The notes beneath the pieces were generated by a model that saw only the letters and a program-made list of their open reading frames with translations, was not told the DNA's origin and searched no databases. The translations under genes were made by a program, and so were the position numbers. From NCBI GenBank assembly GCA_023426625.1, contig JAFAAJ010000224.1, forward strand, positions 1 to 18,792: a stretch of DNA of 18,792 nt, read 5' to 3'. Shown piece after piece: positions 1-7,122 of the stretch; positions within the stretch are counted from its first letter, which is position 1, and the number at the start of each line of letters is the position of its first letter. This DNA comes from Bacteroidota bacterium. Its GTDB lineage: Bacteria; Bacteroidota; Bacteroidia; Flavobacteriales; Weeksellaceae.

Positions 1-663
1 ATACCAAACGTCTCCATACATTTCGTTTGCAAGAACTACAGGTCTTGACTTGGCTTTCAAAGCCAGTTTTTTCAGTTCATTATAGTTTTTTTCAACTTCC
101 TGATACTTTACATTCGCTTCTTTTTCTTTTCCTAAAAGTCTTCCAAAGAGCTTTATATAGCCGGCTTTTTCCAAAGGGTTCTGTTCCGTATATTCATCCA
201 GAAAAACGACTTCAATTCCGTTGTTTTTAAGCAATTGATAGGTGTTCTCAAAGCTTGCCACATAATTGGTAAATATCACATCCGGCTTTATGGACAGGAT
301 CTTTTCCACTTCATATTTCTGTTCGCTTCCTACATTGAGAATTTTACCCTGTTTTAACAGCTCCTGAATTTTTTTGGAATAAATATATTCGGGACTTGAT
401 ACTCCTACAACCATATTTTCTACACCCAATTCCGATATATAACCAGCCATACTTGCATTCAACAGGATCACTTTTTTGAACGGAAGTTTATTTTCATTGA
501 TTTTATACGTGAAATTCCCTGATTTTACCTCCAAGCTCCCGCCTTGTTCTGTATATTGTAGTTTTTCTGAAATTAAGATGCCTTCTGAAGGTGATATTTT
601 TTGTTCTCTTTTACAGGAGATTAGAATAAAAAATGCAAATAATAGTAAAATTCTTGGTTTCAT
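1..663 (-). CDS. Periplasmic substrate-binding lipoprotein (iron-siderophore/heme/cobalamin type), 3' end outside window
   Basis: This is an open frame of 221 codons from the ATG at 663 to the window edge, so the C-terminal part is missing. The N-terminus MKPRILLLFAFFILISC is a lipoprotein signal with the acylated cysteine at residue 17. Downstream segments such as VILLNASMAGYISELG, MVVGVSSPEYIYS and VEKILSIKPDVIFTNY are typical of the first lobe of type III (helical-backbone) metal and cofactor receptors of the BtuF/FhuD/HmuT kind. The expected role is to bind a ferric siderophore, heme or cobalamin for an ABC importer; the ligand cannot be told from this part. The ATG lies about 27 nt after a possible start site driven by a TAGGTTTG box on the minus strand (703-696). 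Family assignment is fairly sure; substrate is unknown. Confidence 0.8.
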   Translation of the reverse strand, partial: MKPRILLLFAFFILISCKREQKISPSEGILISEKLQYTEQGGSLEVKSGNFTYKINENKLPFKKVILLNASMAGYISELGVENMVVGVSSPEYIYSKKIQELLKQGKILNVGSEQKYEVEKILSIKPDVIFTNYVASFENTYQLLKNNGIEVVFLDEYTEQNPLEKAGYIKLFGRLLGKEKEANVKYQEVEKNYNELKKLALKAKSRPVVLANEMYGDVWY

Positions 664-687
664 ATTTCAAAGAAAGTAAAAAAGTGC

Positions 688-695
688 TATATTTG
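688..695 (+). promoter_or_regulatory. -7 promoter element for tRNA-Arg
   Basis: TATATTTG matches the Bacteroidetes -7 consensus TAnnTTTG exactly and ends 12 nt before the tRNA. Exactly 19 nt upstream is TTC (666-668), one base from the -33 TTG. The position fits a start site just before the tRNA 5' end. Confidence 0.6.
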
Positions 696-703
696 CAAAC
701 CTA
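696..703 (-). promoter_or_regulatory. Possible -7 element for the substrate-binding protein gene
   Basis: On the minus strand this reads TAGGTTTG, an exact TAnnTTTG match 32 nt before the ATG at 663. A TTG (722-720, inside the tRNA D-loop) lies 16 nt upstream, which is slightly short. It abuts the opposing tRNA -7 box. Confidence 0.4.
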
Positions 704-707
704 AACC

Positions 708-781
708 GGGTGCGTAGCTCAATTGGATAGAGCGTTAGATTACGGCTCTAAAGGTTGGGGGTTCGACTCCTCCCGCGCTCA
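708..781 (+). tRNA. tRNA-Arg(ACG)
   Basis: A complete cloverleaf can be drawn by hand. The acceptor pairs GGGTGCG (708-714) with CGCGCTC (774-780) through G-U wobbles. The D stem is GCTC/GAGC (717-720/730-733). The anticodon stem is TTAGA/TCTAA (735-739/747-751) with loop TTACGGC and anticodon ACG at 742-744. The T stem is GGGGG/CCTCC with loop TTCGACT. The discriminator base is A781 and CCA is not encoded. A34 is expected to be deaminated to inosine by TadA, so it would read CGU, CGC and CGA. Confidence 0.96.
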
Positions 782-784
782 CTG

Positions 785-817
785 AAGGAAGCTAAATTAA
801 TGTTAGCTTCCTTTTTT
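785..817. terminator. Bidirectional terminator between tRNA-Arg and the SLATT-like gene
   Basis: A perfect 9-bp stem GGAAGCTAA/TTAGCTTCC (787-795/803-811) has a 7-nt loop, two flanking A-T pairs and a run of T. It sits immediately after the tRNA and overlaps the TAA (818-816) of the convergent gene, so it probably serves both. Confidence 0.85.
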
Positions 818-1253
818 ATTCTGAATCACCTCCAATCAGATCTCTTGAATATGTATTGGCTTTCTTGTATTTTTCATACAATTCATCTCTGGACTGAGCA
901 TCAACATATCTATTTCCCTGAATATATTTATATACAAACTCCGATCGGATAAATCTGAATTCAAAAAGTACCAGCTTATAGGTATTCTTTTTTGTTTCGA
1001 TCTGAAACAGGGTATCGATTGCCGTAATTGCCGTTACAATTACCCCCAGAATCAAAACATAGCCTTTATCTATTCCCATACAAATCTGGCATTTTGCGAA
1101 TCCTGACAGAACGGTTATCGCTCCTGTCAATAAAATTTGAGTAATCCGGATAAAATAAAATGAAAAAATATACCGGTTGGCTTTATCTTCAACTTTATCG
1201 ATCTCTTTCTGAATCTGCTGATAAAATGGATCAGCAATACTTTTGTCTTTCAT
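816..1253 (-). CDS. SLATT/DUF4231-like two-helix membrane protein
   Basis: This 145-residue protein has a charged N-terminal helix (residues 1-28, DPFYQQIQKEIDKVEDKANRY) and two hydrophobic segments (about 29-50 and 64-84). A C-terminal amphipathic helix follows (about 87-112) with the spacing K-N-T-Y-K...F-R-F-I-R-S-E...Y-K-Y-I-Q-G. That order resembles the DUF4231/SLATT family (SMODS and SLOG-associated two-TM effector domain), whose consensus after the second helix is W..YR...LK.E...Y..G. SLATT proteins are thought to be membrane-active effectors in nucleotide-activated conflict systems, usually beside a sensor or nucleotidyltransferase. None is visible here, so this is an orphan copy or a SLATT-fold protein with another job. 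It converges on tRNA-Arg. An exact -7 box on the minus strand (1282-1275) lies 21 nt before the ATG. The family call is by eye. Confidence 0.6.
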   Translation of the reverse strand: MKDKSIADPFYQQIQKEIDKVEDKANRYIFSFYFIRITQILLTGAITVLSGFAKCQICMGIDKGYVLILGVIVTAITAIDTLFQIETKKNTYKLVLFEFRFIRSEFVYKYIQGNRYVDAQSRDELYEKYKKANTYSRDLIGGDSE

Positions 1254-1274
1254 GGTGGTAGTTTTAGTTTACTT

Positions 1275-1282
1275 CAAAAATA
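1275..1282 (-). promoter_or_regulatory. -7 element for the SLATT-like gene
   Basis: It reads TATTTTTG on the minus strand, an exact TAnnTTTG match, giving a leader of roughly 15 nt before the ATG at 1253. No TTG has the usual spacing; the nearest is 15 nt upstream. Confidence 0.45.
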
Positions 1283-1596
1283 GTTAAAATTAACATCCAA
1301 ATATCTCATTTGGTATTTGTTTCAATTACTAAAAAATGAAGGATTTATAATGATGGGTTGTCGAACTAGGGATTTATCCATAAAATTTAGACAGGAAGCT
1401 CATTTATAACTTTTATAAAAATAGATTTATGTTAAAACACGATATTTCCCGAAAAGCAGGTTAAGATCAAAAGCCATATTCCCCATTAATATTAAAAAAA
1501 AATCTTACTTTTGCTTATGACAATAAAGATTGCTTTTATGCGTTTTTATACATAATTTAGATACACCAATTTTATAAGACATTAAAATTCAGTAAA
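1283..1596. other. AT-rich intergenic region with two divergent promoters
   Basis: About 310 bases lie between the divergent SLATT-like and secreted-protein genes. Apart from the promoter boxes at its edges I see no RNA gene or strong hairpin. The longest suggestive reading is a 19-codon minus-strand frame near 1430-1490 (MGNMAFDLNLLFGKYRVLT), too short to call. The DNA is poly-A rich at 1493-1502. Confidence 0.5.
1506..1513 (+). promoter_or_regulatory. Possible -7 element for the secreted protein gene
   Basis: TACTTTTG matches TAnnTTTG exactly. The upstream -33 is weak (TTA at 17 nt). It would give a leader of about 75 nt before the ATG at 1597. Confidence 0.4.
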
Positions 1597-2151
1597 ATGA
1601 GAAAAATTCTTCTACTATTTACTTGCATGTTCGGTATTTCTGTTTTTTCGCAAATTAAAGTGTTAAAAAACGAAACTTTAGTGGAAATTGGCAAAGATAA
1701 TTCAGTTGGTTTATATAAAAAGCAAGATAAATTCACCATCAACTATCAGGATATCAATACAAGTAATCTGAATACATTCAGATCTTTTTCTTTCCTGAAC
1801 ATTAATGGAGATGTTGAAGGTTTATATAAATTGATCACCGACGGTTTTATTGATACGCCAATCGGAAATATCACATTGGAACTTCCTAATGACATCATTG
1901 AACTTCATTATGAGAAGAATTATGGACAGCCGACCGTACAGTTTATCCAGTTCATCAACAAAAACAGGAAATATGTGGGAAAATCCCAGTTCCTGAACAA
2001 AAAACAAATCGATAAAATCTTCGGAAAAACCAACGGAAAATCTGCCATGTATGAAAAGCCTGCAACAATAAATAATGTTCAGGACGCGAAGCCGACATCA
2101 AGCACAGCTTCCACTACCGCACCTTCCACTACGAAGAAATCTAAAAAATAA
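1597..2151 (+). CDS. Secreted protein of unknown function with Thr/Ser-rich tail
   Basis: The 184-residue product begins with MRKILLLFTCMFGISVFSQ, a classical signal peptide with likely cleavage after the Phe-Ser-Gln region typical of flavobacteria. The mature part (about 20-140) is mixed alpha/beta without a motif I recognise. It contains paired aromatic stretches such as FRSFSFLNING and PTVQFIQFINKNRKYVGKSQFLNKKQIDKIFG. The last 25 residues are low-complexity (PTSSTASTTAPSTTKKSKK), which looks like a flexible, possibly O-glycosylated tail; flavobacteria glycosylate secreted proteins at Ser/Thr. It is a single-gene unit: a possible promoter lies at 1506 and a perfect terminator follows the stop. 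It is likely a lineage-restricted periplasmic or surface protein. Confidence 0.75.
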   Translation: MRKILLLFTCMFGISVFSQIKVLKNETLVEIGKDNSVGLYKKQDKFTINYQDINTSNLNTFRSFSFLNINGDVEGLYKLITDGFIDTPIGNITLELPNDIIELHYEKNYGQPTVQFIQFINKNRKYVGKSQFLNKKQIDKIFGKTNGKSAMYEKPATINNVQDAKPTSSTASTTAPSTTKKSKK

Positions 2152-2173
2152 TTGTAATTTTTACAATATAACC

Positions 2174-2201
2174 AACTCATTCTGTCCGAATGAGTTTTTT
2201 T
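2174..2201 (+). terminator. Rho-independent terminator after the secreted protein gene
   Basis: A perfect 9-bp stem AACTCATTC/GAATGAGTT (2174-2182/2188-2196) has loop TGTCC and a T-run to 2201. It is only 5 nt upstream of the next gene's -7 box. Confidence 0.9.
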
Positions 2202-2205
2202 ATTT

Positions 2206-2213
2206 TATTTTTG
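2206..2213 (+). promoter_or_regulatory. -7 element for the ABC ATPase gene
   Basis: TATTTTTG is an exact TAnnTTTG match 20 nt before the ATG at 2234. No good -33 TTG is present; that position lies within the preceding terminator hairpin. Confidence 0.5.
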
Positions 2214-2233
2214 CAAAAAGATCATTTAAAACT

Positions 2234-2944
2234 ATGTCTCTTCAGGTAATCAATTTAACAAAAAAGTTTGGTGAGCAAACTGCACTTAACAACATCAATA
2301 TTTCGATCAACAAAAATGAGATCATCGGACTTCTGGGACCCAACGGAGCCGGGAAATCCACATTAATGAAATCTATTGTAGGTGCTTTGAAGATAGATGA
2401 AGGTGAAATAATTTTTAATGGTAACAACATCACCGATTTCCCTATTGAAAGTAAAAAGAAAATAGGTTTTCTGCCTGAAAACAATCCGCTGTATCTGGAA
2501 ATGTATGTGAAAGAGTACCTGCAATTTGTAGCCAACATCCATAAAATTTCCGAAAGCCGAGTGAATGAAGTGATCGAATTGGTAGGAATAACTCCTGAAA
2601 AATCCAAGAAAATCGGACAGCTTTCCAAAGGATACAAACAGAGAGTGGGTCTTGCTCAGGCTATTATTCATCAGCCGGATTTGCTGATTCTGGATGAACC
2701 TACCAACGGACTGGATCCCAACCAAATTCTGGAGATCAGAAATGTTGTGAAAGAGATCGGGAAAGAAAAAACCGTACTCCTTTCCACACACATCATGCAG
2801 GAAGTGGAAGCGCTTTGTTCTCGCGTTATTTTGATCCACAAAGGAAATATCCTTCAGGATTGTCCTATTGACGAGTTCAAAGGTAAGTTTGGAAGCCTGG
2901 AAGAAGCATTTGCAAGCTATACACAAACAGAAATTTTATCTTAA
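2234..2944 (+). CDS. ABC transporter ATP-binding protein (GldA/CcmA-like)
   Basis: This 236-residue cytoplasmic ATPase starts MSLQVINLTKKFG. Walker A GPNGAGKST is at residues 35-43. The Q-loop region is FLPENNPLY, the form common in the DrrA/GldA drug- and lipid-export subfamily. The signature is LSKGYKQR, Walker B is LLILDEPTNGLDP and the switch His is in STHIMQEVE. I chose the ATG at 2234 rather than an earlier in-frame ATG because upstream codons cross a terminator and promoter and do not look like protein. GldA of gliding flavobacteria is similar over the core but longer (around 300 residues), so this may be a GldA-like ATPase lacking the C-terminal extension. No permease gene is adjacent: a terminator follows and the next gene is convergent. 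Its partner must be encoded elsewhere. Confidence 0.9.
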   Translation: MSLQVINLTKKFGEQTALNNINISINKNEIIGLLGPNGAGKSTLMKSIVGALKIDEGEIIFNGNNITDFPIESKKKIGFLPENNPLYLEMYVKEYLQFVANIHKISESRVNEVIELVGITPEKSKKIGQLSKGYKQRVGLAQAIIHQPDLLILDEPTNGLDPNQILEIRNVVKEIGKEKTVLLSTHIMQEVEALCSRVILIHKGNILQDCPIDEFKGKFGSLEEAFASYTQTEILS

Positions 2945-2953
2945 AAAAATATG

Positions 2954-2981
2954 AAAATCCCGTTAAAACGGGATTTTTTTA
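2954..2981. terminator. Bidirectional terminator between ABC ATPase and patatin genes
   Basis: A perfect 9-bp stem AAAATCCCG/CGGGATTTT (2954-2962/2969-2977) has a 6-nt loop and a T-run on the plus strand. On the minus strand the stem is followed by a shorter T-rich tail. It abuts the stop codon of the convergent patatin gene. Confidence 0.85.
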
Positions 2982-3779
2982 TGTCTCAGATTGCTTTAAC
3001 TGCGTAAAGAGTTTACTTTCATAAAAGCTTTCTTTTGCTGCATTATACCCTATATTAAAAATTTCATCCAAACGGTCTTTTTTTCTCTCAAAAGTACCAT
3101 AGTCAGACAGTTTTTGCGAGGATATAAACCAGTCACAGTAATCGAATTTTACTTTTTCTATTCTATAGGAAAGAAGATCGTATGAACGAGATACAATCGC
3201 TTTGATGGATTTCAGATCAGTTATTTTAATCTCATGAGGCGGAGACACAAAAACCCCGATCAGTTTATCGCATTTATCACGGATAATATCTGCCGGAAAA
3301 TTGTTCAGAACCCCTCCATCGCAATACATTTCCTCACCCATAATATAAGGAGTGGTAATTCCCGGAATGGAACATGATGCAATGATAGCATCCACCACTT
3401 CAAAATCGTCATCAAATATTTTCTGTGTCCCGGAAACAAGCTCTGTTGCAACTATTTTAACGTTTTTATCCAGATCACCCAATTTCATATCATGAAAAAT
3501 AGGTCGCAGATAACTTCTGAATATCACAGAAGAAACCAATCCCGGCTGGTTAAAGGTGAAATGTTTCCAGTTAAAGAAATATACAGAATTGAAGAAATCC
3601 AGAATCTCTTCCGGAGTTTTCCCGACAGCATACAGGCATCCGACTATAGAACCGGCGCTACAGCATGATAAAATATCTACCTCAATATTTTGTTCGTTTA
3701 AAAATTTTAAGACTCCTGCATGGGCAATTCCTTTAGTCCCCCCTCCGGATAAAACAAGCCCTGTTTTCTCAACATTCAT
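2979..3779 (-). CDS. Patatin-like phospholipase / serine hydrolase (RssA-like)
   Basis: This 266-residue protein has the patatin architecture: a Gly-rich oxyanion loop SGGGTKGIAHAGVL (residues 11-24), a nucleophile elbow around Ser41, and the catalytic Asp in DGG (Asp154, YCDGGVLNNFP). The family has a Ser-Asp dyad that hydrolyses acyl esters of phospholipids or other lipids. The elbow reads C-C-S-A-G (39-43), where the consensus is G-x-S-x-G, so the first glycine is Cys. The codons TGC TGT AGC GCC GGT are clear in the sequence. Activity is possible but the turn is non-canonical. There is no signal peptide, so it is probably cytoplasmic. It lies 108 nt downstream of the M19 gene on the same strand, with a possible promoter of its own at 3884-3854. 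Confidence 0.9.
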   Translation of the reverse strand: MNVEKTGLVLSGGGTKGIAHAGVLKFLNEQNIEVDILSCCSAGSIVGCLYAVGKTPEEILDFFNSVYFFNWKHFTFNQPGLVSSVIFRSYLRPIFHDMKLGDLDKNVKIVATELVSGTQKIFDDDFEVVDAIIASCSIPGITTPYIMGEEMYCDGGVLNNFPADIIRDKCDKLIGVFVSPPHEIKITDLKSIKAIVSRSYDLLSYRIEKVKFDYCDWFISSQKLSDYGTFERKKDRLDEIFNIGYNAAKESFYESKLFTQLKQSET

Positions 3780-3853
3780 AGAATAAAATTAAGAAAACAG
3801 AGCGAGAAATCAGACTATTTTTTATGAATGTTCAGAATTTAAAATTATTTTAA

Positions 3854-3884
3854 CAATACTAAACCGTAATCCTTGATAGTTCAA
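3854..3884 (-). promoter_or_regulatory. Possible promoter for the patatin gene
   Basis: On the minus strand TTG (3884-3882), then 20 nt, then TAGTATTG (3861-3854), which has one mismatch to TAnnTTTG. It is about 75 nt before the ATG at 3779 and just past the stop of the M19 gene. Confidence 0.3.
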
Positions 3885-3887
3885 TTA

Positions 3888-5459
3888 CTATGCTTCAAAT
3901 CTTGACTTTACAAACCTGTAGCCGTTATGGTAGAAAAGATCTTCCATAAAAGTATCCATATCAATTTTATCTGCCCATATTTTGGAATCTTTAAGATCAT
4001 TCAGGAAATATTTGAAATTCATGTGAATATAGTTTCGTATTTCAGACATATTTTTCACGGTAGGCATATTGATGAACGGATTGATAAGCCCGTCAAAGTC
4101 GGTTCCTATGGCTATGTGCTTTTGAGCCTTACTGATCGGAATACCGCTATCCAAACAAACCTGAAAGTAATGTTTAAGATGATTGAGAATGTGATCATAA
4201 AAATATTCATTACGTTGCGGAATTCCGCTTTCCGTATCTTCTTCCAATTCTTCTAAAAAAAGACAATCGTCATCATTTATCAGCTTTCCGATGCTATCAT
4301 TTTTTATTCCTAAGGCAGCCCACTCTGATTTTGAAAAAAATTCTTTATCTACGATTCTTTCCATTCCGGTGATGCCGATCGGATCATCATCAAATCGATC
4401 TACATATCCCAGGATCCTTCTGTCCATCGAGATCCCGATCACACCGCCGTTTTTCACGATCCATACAATTTCCTCGTCAAATAAATTAATGGTTGATGCA
4501 TTAAAAGTAGGAAACCCCGGTCTTCTCGGTTCATTTTTGGTATGAAGAGATTTGGTAACTTCCACATATAGTGCTCCTGAAAGTGGTCTTTTAACCTGAA
4601 TATGTCCCGCCCAGTCTTTAAATGGCATTCCTGTAAATCCTGCATGCGTACAAACCAATGGCTGAACATTCTTAAATTTACCTGAATCTATTTCATTCAT
4701 CAGATCTTTACGGGATTTATAGCTCATGTGTTTCACATCTACGCAGATTTTACGGTCAAAAATTCCCTGTATCACTTTTCTTCCGTCATCTTCCAGCCCG
4801 TTTCCTGATGGAAAAAACGGCTTGGAGTCGGCAACCTGCATTCCGAATGCCTGATTACATAAATTAGATTGTTGAAGATGGGTAATATTAACCGAAAGTA
4901 CTTTCACTTTGCTTTCAACCTTATCCAGATTATTCAGAATATCATCCGGATCATACTTTTGAGTACCTGTGTAATAATTTGGACTATCGACCAGTGAATG
5001 GCATCCTTCAATGGTAAAAAATACATTGACTTTATTTTTCGGTAGAGGTTTTTTAAAGCTTTCTTTGGTAAGAATATTAAAAGATGAAGACTGAAGGTAT
5101 TCATTCAATGTTCTTTTCATCAGAAAATCAGAGAACGGCTTATTCCTATTCTCAACAATATCTTTTAACAATGTTTCGGATAGTTTGAACTGTGAGGTCT
5201 TTTTAAGGTATTTACGAAGCGGAACTACAGTATCTGCAACGAAACGCTCCACACTGTAAAGCACGGCTCCTATTATCACCTCATCACTGAATTCAGAAAG
5301 CTGAGACTGGTGTGTCTGTGTCTGGATGATATTGGGAAGATCGGAACACATTTTCGGAAGTGTGGCTACATCGTCTTTGTAAATAAAGGCATCAATGTTG
5401 GGCTGATCGGCAAACAACTGTTTTAAAACAGGATGACAATGGAAATCAAAATATTTCAT
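3888..5459 (-). CDS. M19-type (renal dipeptidase-like) metallopeptidase, large variant
   Basis: This 523-residue amidohydrolase-fold protein carries the M19 landmarks in order. These are an N-terminal metal motif FHCHP (His7, His9), TIEGCHSL with the bridging-type Glu151, DVKHMS with His244, CTHAGF with His272, and IGTDFDG with Asp454. Classical membrane dipeptidases hydrolyse dipeptides with two zinc ions. Differences: the first motif is H-x-H rather than H-x-D, and the protein is well over 100 residues longer than usual. Extra stretches lie between motifs (about 20-140 and 285-420). No signal peptide is visible, so it is probably cytoplasmic. It is followed at 108 nt by the patatin gene on the same strand. 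The fold is confident; the substrate is not. Confidence 0.85.
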   Translation of the reverse strand: MKYFDFHCHPVLKQLFADQPNIDAFIYKDDVATLPKMCSDLPNIIQTQTHQSQLSEFSDEVIIGAVLYSVERFVADTVVPLRKYLKKTSQFKLSETLLKDIVENRNKPFSDFLMKRTLNEYLQSSSFNILTKESFKKPLPKNKVNVFFTIEGCHSLVDSPNYYTGTQKYDPDDILNNLDKVESKVKVLSVNITHLQQSNLCNQAFGMQVADSKPFFPSGNGLEDDGRKVIQGIFDRKICVDVKHMSYKSRKDLMNEIDSGKFKNVQPLVCTHAGFTGMPFKDWAGHIQVKRPLSGALYVEVTKSLHTKNEPRRPGFPTFNASTINLFDEEIVWIVKNGGVIGISMDRRILGYVDRFDDDPIGITGMERIVDKEFFSKSEWAALGIKNDSIGKLINDDDCLFLEELEEDTESGIPQRNEYFYDHILNHLKHYFQVCLDSGIPISKAQKHIAIGTDFDGLINPFINMPTVKNMSEIRNYIHMNFKYFLNDLKDSKIWADKIDMDTFMEDLFYHNGYRFVKSRFEA

Positions 5460-5570
5460 GGTGTTTGGTTTTGTCTAGTAAAGTTAGTGACTTTATTATA
5501 ACAATACCATTCTACTTTTAGGTAATATTTTAAATTTGACAGACAAAGCCGTTTCACATATTTGGGAAAC

Positions 5571-5602
5571 AAAAAAGCGCAAAGAAAACCTTTGCGCTTT
5601 AT
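5571..5602 (-). terminator. Terminator after lpdA
   Basis: An 11-bp stem AAAGCGCAAAG/CTTTGCGCTTT (5574-5584/5590-5600) has a 5-nt loop. On the minus strand it is followed by a run of T, 24 nt after the lpdA stop. Confidence 0.9.
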
Positions 5603-5623
5603 ATTTGAATTTTTAAGTATCTC

Positions 5624-7012
5624 TTAGATGTGGATCACCTCTCCGTAAGCTGCAGCTGCTGCTTCCATAATTGCCTCAGAAACAGTTGGGTGCGGGTGAA
5701 TAGATTTGATGATCTCGTGACCTGTAGTTTCCAGTTTTCTGGCAACCACAGCTTCCGCAACCATGTCTGTAACACCATCTCCGATCATATGACAACCTAA
5801 CCATTCACCGTATTTAGCATCGAAAATCACTTTTACGAAACCATCTGTATTTCCGTTAGCGGTAGCTTTACCACTTGCAGAAAGAGGGAATTTACCCACT
5901 TTGATCTCGTATCCTTTTTCTTTAGCCTGTTTTTCAGTAAGACCCACAGAAGCGATTTCCGGGTGACAGTAAGTACATCCAGGAATATTTCCGTAGTCGA
6001 TTTTCTCAACATGCATTCCTTTGATCTTCTCAACACATGTAATTCCTTCTGCAGAAGCAACGTGAGCTAAAGCCTGTGTAGGAATGATATCTCCAATCGC
6101 ATAGTAACCAGGAACTGAAGTTTCGTACCATTCGTTTACCAATACTCTTCCTTTATCTGTCTGGATTCCCACTTCTTCTAATCCAATGTTTTCGATATTT
6201 GCGGCAATACCTACCGCAGAAAGTAAAATATCCGCTTCAAGGGTGATGTTTCCTTTAGCAGTTTTCACATTAGCTTTTACACCGTTTCCGCTTGTATCCA
6301 CGCTTTCCACCGATGCATTTGTCATGATCTCGATTCCTGATTTTTTCAGGGATTTTTCTAAGTGTTTAGAAACTTCCTCATCCTCTACAGGAACAATATT
6401 TGGCATGAACTCAACAATAGTTACCTTAGTTCCCATTGTGTTATAGAAATCAGCAAATTCTACTCCGATAGCTCCGGAACCTACAACGATCATAGATTTC
6501 GGTTGTTCGGGAAGAGATAATGCCTGTCTGTATCCGATAACTTTTTTACCGTCCTGCGGTAAGTTTGGAAGTTCTCTTGAACGGGCTCCTGTTGCAATAA
6601 TAATATGATTTGCTGAATACTCAGTTACTTTACCATCTTTATCTGTAACGGAAACTTTTTTACCTTTCTGAACTTTTCCGGTTCCTAAAATAACATCGAT
6701 CTTATTCTTTTTCATTAGGAACTCGATCCCTTTGCTCATTTTATTGGCAACTCCACGGCTTCTCTGGATTACGTTCGGGAATTCAAAGCTTGCTTCCACT
6801 TTATTTAAACCATATTCTTCAGCGTGGTTGATGTAATGAAAAACCTGAGCAGATTTCAATAAAGCTTTAGTTGGAATACATCCCCAGTTAAGGCAGATTC
6901 CTCCTAAATTTTCTTTTTCGATAATTGCAGTTTTGAAACCCAATTGTGCTGCTCTGATAGCTGTAACATATCCACCAGGACCACTTCCGATGACAATAAT
7001 ATCGTAGTTCAT
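5624..7012 (-). CDS. lpdA: Dihydrolipoyl dehydrogenase (E3)
   Basis: This FAD flavoenzyme of 462 residues reoxidises dihydrolipoamide on the E2 of 2-oxoacid dehydrogenase complexes, and usually the glycine cleavage H protein, passing electrons to NAD+. The FAD-binding motif GSGPGGY is at residues 9-15. The redox disulfide is in GGICLNWGC (Cys40, Cys45). The NAD-domain GxGxxG is in VVGSGAIGVEF, and the second FAD motif is YAIGDI. The catalytic dyad is in HPHPTVSE (His441, Glu446). The length is normal for the family. It is monocistronic here, with a strong terminator and flanking gaps. E1 lies about 9 kb away on the same strand (15740-18172); no E2 gene is in the window. A small palindrome lies upstream at 7089-7103. 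Confidence 0.97.
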   Translation of the reverse strand: MNYDIIVIGSGPGGYVTAIRAAQLGFKTAIIEKENLGGICLNWGCIPTKALLKSAQVFHYINHAEEYGLNKVEASFEFPNVIQRSRGVANKMSKGIEFLMKKNKIDVILGTGKVQKGKKVSVTDKDGKVTEYSANHIIIATGARSRELPNLPQDGKKVIGYRQALSLPEQPKSMIVVGSGAIGVEFADFYNTMGTKVTIVEFMPNIVPVEDEEVSKHLEKSLKKSGIEIMTNASVESVDTSGNGVKANVKTAKGNITLEADILLSAVGIAANIENIGLEEVGIQTDKGRVLVNEWYETSVPGYYAIGDIIPTQALAHVASAEGITCVEKIKGMHVEKIDYGNIPGCTYCHPEIASVGLTEKQAKEKGYEIKVGKFPLSASGKATANGNTDGFVKVIFDAKYGEWLGCHMIGDGVTDMVAEAVVARKLETTGHEIIKSIHPHPTVSEAIMEAAAAAYGEVIHI

Positions 7013-7088
7013 TAGTTTAAAAATTTTTATGCGAATTTAAGGAAAAATATTGGATGTATGATGTTTATACAAATTCAGGTCGCAATGT

Positions 7089-7103
7089 ATCACTATAGGT
7101 GAT
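7089..7103. repeat. Short palindrome upstream of lpdA
   Basis: ATCAC-TATAG-GTGAT is a 5-bp inverted repeat with a 5-nt centre, 77-91 nt upstream of the lpdA ATG. It could be an operator or chance. Confidence 0.25.
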
Positions 7104-7122
7104 TCATTAAATTTTAAATAAA

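Noticed and set aside
708..1370. Integrative element with an attachment repeat at tRNA-Arg
   Set aside because: The only echo of the tRNA 3' end is GTTCGAC (7 nt, inverted) near 1363; no integrase gene or longer direct repeat is present.
2075..2233. N-terminal extension of the ABC ATPase by 53 codons from an earlier in-frame ATG
   Set aside because: It overlaps the end of the secreted-protein gene in another frame and passes through a perfect terminator and a promoter box; the translated segment does not resemble an ABC N-terminus, whereas MSLQVINLTKKFG does.
2363..2926. 187-codon open frame on the minus strand
   Set aside because: It lies antisense and entirely within the ABC ATPase gene, whose Walker A, signature and Walker B motifs are unmistakable; the antisense product resembles no family.
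3927..4256. 109-codon plus-strand open frame
   Set aside because: It is antisense to the M19 gene and covers its C-terminal catalytic region; no independent start signal or protein-like pattern.
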